A stretch of DNA of 64,000 bases from Piliocolobus tephrosceles (Eukaryota > Chordata > Mammalia > Primates > Cercopithecidae). Numbering within the stretch: the first letter of the stretch is position 1; the number at the start of each line of letters is the position of its first letter. Location of the stretch: assembly GCF_002776525.5 (NCBI RefSeq), contig NC_045436.1, positions 55,220,254 through 55,284,253 on the forward strand. The letters are read 5' to 3'. The position numbers and the translations under genes were made by a program. Below are positions 57,758 through 64,000 of this stretch, piece after piece. Under the pieces are notes generated by a model. That model was not told where the DNA came from. It was given only the letters and a program-made list of their open reading frames with translations, and did no database searches.

Positions 57758-58500
57758 CAGTCATGTGCCACATAATTATGTTTTGATCAATGTTATGTCA
57801 CATATACAACGGTGGTCCCATAAGATTCTAATAAAGCTGAAAAATTACTATCACCTAGTGTCATTGTAGCAGTCAAAACATGGTTATAGTGGTCATAGTA
57901 CAAGGCTTACTCATCTGTTTTTCGTGATGCTGATGTAAACACACCTACTGTCCTGCCAGTGGTGTATAAGTATAGCACATACAATTATGTACAGTAGCTA
58001 ATACTTGATAATAAATAATTATGTTACTCGTTTGTGTACTTACTATACTATTTATTATTCATTTAGCATATACTCCTTCTACTTATTTTTTTAAGGTAAC
58101 TGTAAAAACAGCCTAGCACAAGTCCTTCTGGAGTTATTCCAGAAGTAGACATTGTGATAGGAGATGATAGCTCCATACATTTTATGAGATATGAGATATT
58201 AGATAAGATATGGAAGTGGAACATGGTGATGATAATGATACTGACCACATGTAGACCTAGGAAAACATGTGTTTATGTCATAGATTTTAACAAAACAATA
58301 TAGTAAAAGAAAAATAAGATGTTTTTAAAAAGAAAGAAGCTTATAGAATAAGGATATAAAGAAAGAAAATATTTTTGTACAGCTGTACTAATAATTCTGT
58401 ACAATGTGTTCGTGTTTTAAGTTGTTACAAAAGAGTGCAAAAGTTAACAAATTTAAAAGTGTAAAAGTAAAAAAGTTATAGTACCATCAGGTTAAATTTT
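57758..58500 (+). mobile_element. Tigger-like (pogo/Tc1-mariner) DNA transposon remnant
   Basis: Begins after a TA with CAGTCATGTGCCACATAA, a Tigger-type terminal sequence. It continues acggtggtcccataagattctaataaagctgaaaaattactatcacc … gtatagcacatacaattatgtacag … gcttatagaataaggatataaagaaag … tttttgtacagctgtac, the recalled order for this family. No transposase frame survives, and the right terminal inverted repeat was not found. The subfamily is not certain. Confidence 0.75.
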
Positions 58501-59279
58501 ATGAAAGCATTTTATTTTTAATTACTATGGATATACAATCATTAAAAATATTTATGGGGTACACGTGATATTTTGATAAAAGCATAAAATGTATAATGTT
58601 CAAATCAGGGTAATTGGGTTATGCATCAATCACCTCAAGTACTTATCATTTCTTTGTGTTACGAACATTCCAATTTCACTCTTTTAGTTATTTTGAAATG
58701 TATAGTAAATTGTTAGCTATAGTTGTCTTATTTTGCTACAAAACACTAGATCGTATTTCTTCTATCTAACTGTATATTTGTACCCATCTACCATCCACTC
58801 TTCACCCTCCCGGCCAACTACCATTCCCAGCCTCTAATAATCATCACCTACTCTCTATCTCCATGAGTTCAATATTTTTTATGTCTCACGTATGAGTGAG
58901 AACATGTGATATTTGTCTCTTTGTGCCTGTCTTATTCAACTGAATGTCCTCCAGTTCTATTCATGTTATTGAAAATGACAGGGTTCCATTTCTGTTTTTA
59001 TATTGTGTGTATGTGCCACTTTTTAAACCCAATTATTCACTGATCGATACTTAGGTTGATTCTGTATTTTGGCTATAGTGAATAGTACATAGTACTGTTA
59101 CAAACATAACAGTGCAGATATTTTTTTGATACACAGATTTCCTTTCTTTTGGATATCTGCCCACTAGTGGGTTTGCTGGATCACATAGTACTTCTGTTTT
59201 CAATTTCTTTTGCTTTTTTTTTTTTTTTTTTTTTTTGAGGAACCTCCACAGTGTTCTCCACAGTAGCTCTTCTAATTTA

Positions 59280-59334
<55 letters not shown>

Positions 59335-59344
59335 NNNNNNNNNN

Positions 59345-59391
<47 letters not shown>

Positions 59392-59597
59392 TTGAGACAG
59401 AGTCTCGCTTTGTCGCCCAGGCCGGAGTACAGTGGCCGGATCTCAGCTCACTGCAAGCTCTGCCTCCCGGGTTTACGCCATTCTCCTGCTTCAGCCTCTC
59501 CAGTAACTGGGACTACAGGCGCCCGCCACCTCGCCCGGCTAGTTTTATTGTTATTTTTTAAAGTAGAGACAGGGTTTCACCGTGTTAGCCAGGATGG
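59280..59597 (-). mobile_element. 5'-truncated AluYR-type element with (TTA)n tail and 14-bp TSD
   Basis: Antisense Alu with the tail expanded to (TTA)n, interrupted by 10 N. The body ends at ccaggatgg, so about the first 60-70 bases of the Alu are missing. Target duplications GCTCTTCTAATTTA occur at 59266-59279 and 59598-59611. It carries the Old World monkey base pattern (acagtggccggatctcag). Confidence 0.93.
59335..59344. other. Assembly gap (10 N) in (TTA)n
   Basis: Ten N inside the trinucleotide tail of the AluYR. The true repeat length is unknown, and frames spanning it are meaningless. Confidence 1.
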
Positions 59598-60044
59598 GCT
59601 CTTCTAATTTAAATTTTCATCACCAGTGTACAAGGGTTTCTCTTTCTCCACATCCTCATCAGCATTTGTTATTGCCTGTCTTTTCAATAAAAGCTATTTT
59701 AACTGGGATGAGATGACATCTCCCTGTAGTTTTTATATGCATCTGTCCAGTGATTAATGATGTTTAACATTTTTTTATCAATCTGTTGGCCATTTGTCTT
59801 AAGAAATGTCTAGCCATACATTTTATCTATTTTTGTACTATAATTTGAAGTCAGGTAATGTGATGCCTGAAGCTTTGTTCTTTTTACTCAGAATAGCTTT
59901 AGCTAAAGTTATTCTGAGTCTTCTGTAATTCCATATATATTTTAGTATTTTTTATATTTGTGTGAATATTATTGGTATTTTGATGGAGATTGCACTGGAT
60001 CTGCAGATTTCATTGGATAGTACTGACTTTTAAACAATATAGAT

Positions 60045-61085
60045 GTTTTTTTTTTTTTTAACTATGCAGAAGCTTTTTAGTTTAATTAGGTCCCATTTGC
60101 CAGTTTTTTGTTGTTCTTGCAATTGTTTTTGGCATCTTCATCATGAAATCTTTGCCAGGACCTATGTCCAGAATGGTATTTTCTAGACTATCTCCCAGAG
60201 TTTATATAGTTTTAGGTTTTACATTTAAAACTTTTATCTATTTTTAGTTGATTTTTGCATATGGTGTAAGGGAGCAGTCAAGGTTCAATCTTCTACATAT
60301 GGCTAGGCAGTTATCCCAGCATCATTTATTGGATAGTCCTTTCTCCATTGCTTGTTGGTCAACAACCCATTGCTTGTTTGTCAAAGATCACATGTTTGTA
60401 GGGGTTTGGCTTTATTTCAGGGCTCTCTATGCTGTTTTAGTAGTCTATATGTCTGTTTTTGTACCAGTACCATGCTATTTTGGTTACCATAGGTTTGTAG
60501 TATAGTTTGAAGTGGGGTGACATGCTGCCTCCAACTTTGTACTTGTTGCTTAGAATTGCTTTGGCTATATGAGTTCTTTTTTGGTTCTATGTGAATTTTA
60601 GAATACTTTTTTCTAATTCTGTGAATAATTGGTAGTTTTATAGGAATAGCATTAATATGTAAATTACTTTTGGGTATGGATGTTATAACAATATTGATTT
60701 TTCCTGTCATTTCCATGAGCATGGAATGTTTTTTTTTTTTTCCATCTGTTCATGTCATCTTTGATTTTATTGAGCGCTGTTTTGTAATTCCCATTGTGGA
60801 GATATTCCATGCCCCTGTTAGGTGTATTCCTACATATTTTATTCTTTTTGTGGCTATTGTGAATGGGATTGTCTTTCTGATTTGTCTATCAGGTTGGATG
60901 TTGTTGGTATATAGAAATGCTACTGATTTTTGTACATTGACTTTGTATCTTGCAACTTTGCTGAAGTTGTTTATTAGATCTAGGAGCATTTCAACAGAGA
61001 CTATGGGTTTTTCTAGGTATAGCATCACATAATCTGCAAACAGAGACAGTTTTACTTCCTCTCTTCCTATTTTTGTCCTCTTCAA
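60045..61085 (-). mobile_element. Second L1 ORF2 segment, antisense, nested in the L1M
   Basis: After a T12-13 run, sequence restarts about 0.9 kb back in L1 coordinates (actatgcagaagctttttag) and continues to tttacttcctctcttcc. The outer L1 then resumes. The T-run on the left matches an antisense poly(A) end placed within ORF2 rather than at the 3'UTR. The outer L1 loses about 40 bp at the site. Confidence 0.7.
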
Positions 61086-63470
61086 TTTCTTTCATCAATG
61101 ACTCATAGTTTTAAATGTAGAGAGCTTTCCCTTCTTTGGTCAAGTATATTCCCAGGTATTTTATTTTATCTATTGCTATTATAAATGATTTTTTTTTTCT
61201 TTTTCAGATTGTTTGCTGTTTACATATTGCAATGCTACTGGTTTTCATTGGCTGATTTTGTATACTGCAATTTTACTGAATTTGTTGATTAGTTCTAAGT
61301 CTTTTTTGATGGAGTCTTGAAATTTCTCTAAATATAAGATCATATCAGCAGCAAACTAGGATAATTTGACTTCTTTCTAATTTGGATGCCTTTTATTTCT
61401 TTCTCTTGTCTGATTGCTCTAGATAGGAATTATAGGACTCTTTTGAATAACAGTAATGAAAGTGGGTATCTTTGTTGGGTTCCAGAACTTAGAGGAAAGG
61501 CTTTCAGTTTTTCAGTGTGATAACATTAGTGAGTTTGTCTTATATGAATTTTTAGAATTTTGAGATTTGTTCCTTCTATACCCAGTGTGTTGGGAGTTTT
61601 TATCATAAAGACATGTGGAATTTATCAAAAGTTTTATCAGCATCAGTAGAAATGACTATATATATTTTACTCTTTATTCTTTTGATGTGATCTCTCATAG
61701 TTGTTGATTTGCATATGTTGACCCATCCTTGCATTTATGGGAAGAATCCCACCTTATTATGTTAATGGTCTTTTGAATAGTTGTTGAATTCAGTTTGCTA
61801 GTATTTTGTTGAAGGTTTCTGCATCTATATTGGTTGGTGATATTGGTCACCAAACCAAAAACAGTTTGTTATTGCTGTTTTATCTTTGTTGGATTTTTAC
61901 ATCAGGGCAATACTGGTCTTGTATGATAAAATAAGTTTGAGTTTATGAAATGAGTTTGAGAGTATTCCCTCATTCTCAACTTTTTGGAATAGTTTGGAGT
62001 AGGATTGATTTTATTTCATCTTTTAGTGTTTGCTAAAATTCAGCTGAGAAACCATCAGATCCTGGGGTTTTCTTTGATAGAATAATTTTTATTATTGGTT
62101 CTATCTTGCTTGTTATTTATTCAGGTTTCTGATTTTTATGGTTCAATCTTGGTAGGTTTTATGTGTCTAGGAATGTACACATTTCTTCTAAGTTTTTCAA
62201 TTTATTGGCATATAGTTGCTCATAATAGTCTTTAATGATCCTTTTAAATTTCTGTGGTATCATTTGTAATGTCTTATTTTTCTCTTTGATTTTATTTATT
62301 TGGGTGTTGTCTCTTTTTTTCTTAGTTACTCTGACTGAAATATTTGTTAATTTTTTTTATCTTTTCAAGAAACCAACTTTTTCTTTCATTTGCAATTCTT
62401 TTGTATTTTTTGTCTCAATTTAATTTATTTCTGCTCTCATCTTTACTATTTCTCTTATACTAATTTGAAGTTTGGTTTGTTCTTGCTGTTCTAGTTCTTT
62501 AAGATGCATCATTAGTTATTTAAAGTTTTTCTACTATTTTGATGTAGGCGTTTATTGCTATAAACATTCCTCTTATTACTGCTTTTTATGTATCCCATAG
62601 ATTTGAGCATACTGTGTTTTTATTTTTATTGGTTTCAATATTTTAAAAACTTTTCTTCTTAATTTCTTTATTGTCCCAATGCTCAGTCAAGAGACTGTTG
62701 TTTAATTTACATGTGTCTACATAATTTTCAAATTTCCTCTTGTTATTGATTTCTAGTTTTATTCCACTTTTGTCAGAATAAAGGTACTTTTTTGTCAGAA
62801 AAGGTACTTTTTTGAAATTTATGGAACTTGTTTTGTGGCCTCACACATATATTACCTTTGAAAATGTTACATGTGCTGAGGAGAAAAACGTGAAGTTGAC
62901 TGCTGTTGTATGAAATGTTCTGTGTCTATTAAATCAATTTGTTCTATAGTACAGAATAAGTCTCATGTTTTATTGTTTATTTTCTGCCTAGATGATATAT
63001 CCAATGCTCAAAGTAGAGTGTTGAAGTTCTCAAGTATTACTGTATTGGGGCCTATCTCTCTCTTTAGCTCAAATAATATTTGTTTTATATATCTGGGTGC
63101 TCCAGCATTGAGTGCATATATATTTACAGTTGTTATATACTCTTGGTGAGTTGGCCCCTTTATGATTACATAATTATTTTTCTTTGTCTCTTTTCACAGA
63201 TTTTGTCTTGAAGTCTATTTCTTGTGATATAAGTATAGCTATTCCTGCTCTTTTTTTATTTTCCTTTGCATGGGATATAGTTTTCCATTTGTTTATTTTA
63301 ACTCTATATGTGTCCTTATAAGTGAATTTAGTTTCTTATACACAGCATATACTTGAGTCCTGTTTTCCTTTTAACCATTCAGCCACTCTATGTATTTTTA
63401 TTGGATAATTTGGTCACCTACATTCCATATTATTATTTATTTTATTATTATTATTGCTTTGGTATTTTAT
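61085..63470 (-). mobile_element. L1M element, antisense, second part
   Basis: The outer L1 resumes (cctcttcaatttctttcatc … gcaatgctactggttttcattgg) and runs through the RT and endonuclease regions of ORF2 to about 63460 (ccattcagccactctatg, near the ORF2 start). A 15-bp stretch (gaaaaggtactttttt) is duplicated near 62780-62812. Non-coding. Confidence 0.82.
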
Positions 63471-63477
63471 TTTATTT

Positions 63478-63479
<2 letters not shown>

Positions 63480-63524
<45 letters not shown>

Positions 63525-63538
63525 TTTNNNNNNNNNNT

Positions 63539-63581
<43 letters not shown>

Positions 63582-63731
63582 TTTTGAGACGGAGTCTCGC
63601 TCTGTCGCCCAGGCTGGAGTGCAGTGGCCGGATCTCAGCTCACTGCAAGCTCCGCCTCCCGAGTTCACGCCATTCTCCTGCTTCAGCCTCCCGAGTAGCT
63701 GGGACTACAGGAGCTACAGGCGCCCGCCACT
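63480..63731 (-). mobile_element. 5'-truncated AluYR-type element with (TTTA)n tail
   Basis: Antisense right arm of a young Alu (gagacggagtctcgctctgtcgcc … gtggccggatctcag … gtagctgggactacag) with the tail expanded to (TTTA)n and broken by 10 N. The body stops at cgcccgccac, so only about half the Alu is present. A 10-bp near-duplication (ggactacagg / agctacagg) occurs before the break. Confidence 0.92.
63528..63537. other. Assembly gap (10 N) in (TTTA)n
   Basis: Ten N inside the tetranucleotide tail of the truncated AluYR. The true length is unknown. Confidence 1.
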
Positions 63732-63754
63732 TTATTTTTCAGAATAGTATTAGG

Positions 63755-63885
63755 ATCATTCCTAGTAGCGCCTACATTCTGTGGCTTGGGAGAAATGTAT
63801 AATGCCACGTATATAGCACTACAGTGTCACACAGAGTAGTTTCAGTATGCTAAACATCCTCTGTGTTCTCCCATTCAATTAGATT
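63755..63885 (-). mobile_element. L1ME-type fragment, antisense
   Basis: tacattctgtggcttggg…aaatgtataatgccacg…cagtgtcacacagagtagtttcag…aaacatcctctgtgttctccc is the antisense of the old L1 stretch ending ORF2/3'UTR (…actctgtatgatactataatgg…). Diverged. Confidence 0.62.
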
Positions 63886-64000
63886 ACTTTTTAGGATAGG
63901 AATGGTCAAAAGGGATGTCTCTGAAAAGGAAACACTTAAGCCAAGAACAGAAAGTCAAATAGAGTTTAGCCAGGTGAAAGAAGTTAGACAGGAGAGAGGA
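63886..64000 (+). repeat. Ancient interspersed repeat, family not assigned
   Basis: aggaatggtcaaaagggatgtctctgaaaaggaaacacttaagcc…gccaggtgaaagaag resembles an upstream part of the common repeat also seen at 28760-28980. It runs off the window end. Confidence 0.4.

Larger units (their letters stand above)
58510..60044 (-). mobile_element. L1M (MA-like) element, antisense, first part
   Basis: Antisense L1 3'UTR (gggtacacgtgatattttgataaaagc … aaatcagggtaattgg … gtatgagtgagaacatgtgatatttg) and ORF2 end, with a T23 run at 59214-59236 and an AluYR at 59280-59597. An internal jump occurs near 59820. It stops at aacaatatagatg + T run, where a different L1 segment begins. It resumes near 61085. Confidence 0.85.

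Noticed and set aside
59235..59607. Open frames with long Tyr or Ile runs
   Set aside because: Translation of the (TTA)n Alu tail and N gap.
63353..63802. 149-codon open frame
   Set aside because: Spans the 10-N gap and a (TTTA)n repeat plus an Alu; an artefact.
1..64000. tRNA, rRNA, snRNA or miRNA genes
   Set aside because: No cloverleaf, conserved box or known small-RNA sequence was recognised by eye. Hairpins seen are AT-rich simple-repeat palindromes. A tRNAscan/Rfam run would be decisive.

Overview
The window is primate nuclear DNA, most likely from an Old World monkey. It is AT-rich and dense in Alu, L1, L2, MIR and Tigger copies. The youngest Alus (starting near 5254, 17247, 20244, 59280 and 63480) carry GGCTCAAGCCTG in the left arm and ATC(C/T)GGCCACTGC in the right arm. 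These are the diagnostic bases of the cercopithecid AluYR-type lineage; human AluY has GGCTCACGCCTG and ATCGCGCCACTGC. Nothing prokaryotic is present: no operon, CRISPR array or phage.

One convincing protein-coding gene is present. It is an intronless-CDS poly(A)-binding protein at 29919-31031 (+), 370 codons, recognised as PABPC4L. It has four RRM domains and ends exactly where RRM4 ends, so it lacks the C-terminal linker and MLLE/PABC domain of PABPC1 and PABPC4. Upstream lies a CpG island (about 28990-29620) with a GC box, a probable non-coding first exon ending at a GTGAGC donor (29229/29230), a 469-bp intron and an acceptor at 29697-29698. A 28-codon upstream ORF sits in exon 2. A canonical AATAAA lies 173 bp after the stop codon. 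The rest looks like gene-poor intergenic DNA.

Layout: 1-4.2 kb mostly unassigned, with one Alu. 4.2-6.7 kb sense L1 hit by two Alus. 7.1-9.7 kb antisense L1s. 9.7-17 kb mostly unassigned, with an L2, MIRs, an AluJ and an unusual interleaved inverted duplication at 11.96-12.35 kb. 17.2 kb AluYR. 18-23.5 kb a decayed, rearranged class I-like endogenous retrovirus on the minus strand, with protease-like, Env-TM-like and LTR-like remnants, an AluYR and a palindromic minisatellite. 24.6-25.3 kb antisense L1M. 26.3 kb AluJ beside a 21-bp perfect hairpin. 27.7-29 kb a possible LTR and an ancient repeat. 29-31.2 kb PABPC4L. 31.2-38 kb sparse (L1ME, split L2, a 39-T run). 38-48 kb L1 fragments, including a near-complete sense L1 split by a younger antisense L1 with 16-bp target-site duplications. 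48-56 kb an L1M remnant, then a near full-length antisense L1 whose 5'UTR carries tandem units of about 142 bp. 56-58.5 kb an Alu and a Tigger-like DNA transposon. 58.5-63.9 kb rearranged antisense L1s with two truncated AluYRs.

Both 10-N assembly gaps (59335-59344, 63528-63537) fall inside the expanded A-tail microsatellites of those last two Alus. I see no previously undescribed molecular system. The most unusual items are the interleaved MIR inverted duplication, the decayed ERV, the L1 5'UTR tandem array, and the truncated PABP retrogene with its acquired promoter and leader. All family assignments are from memory of consensus sequences, without a database search.
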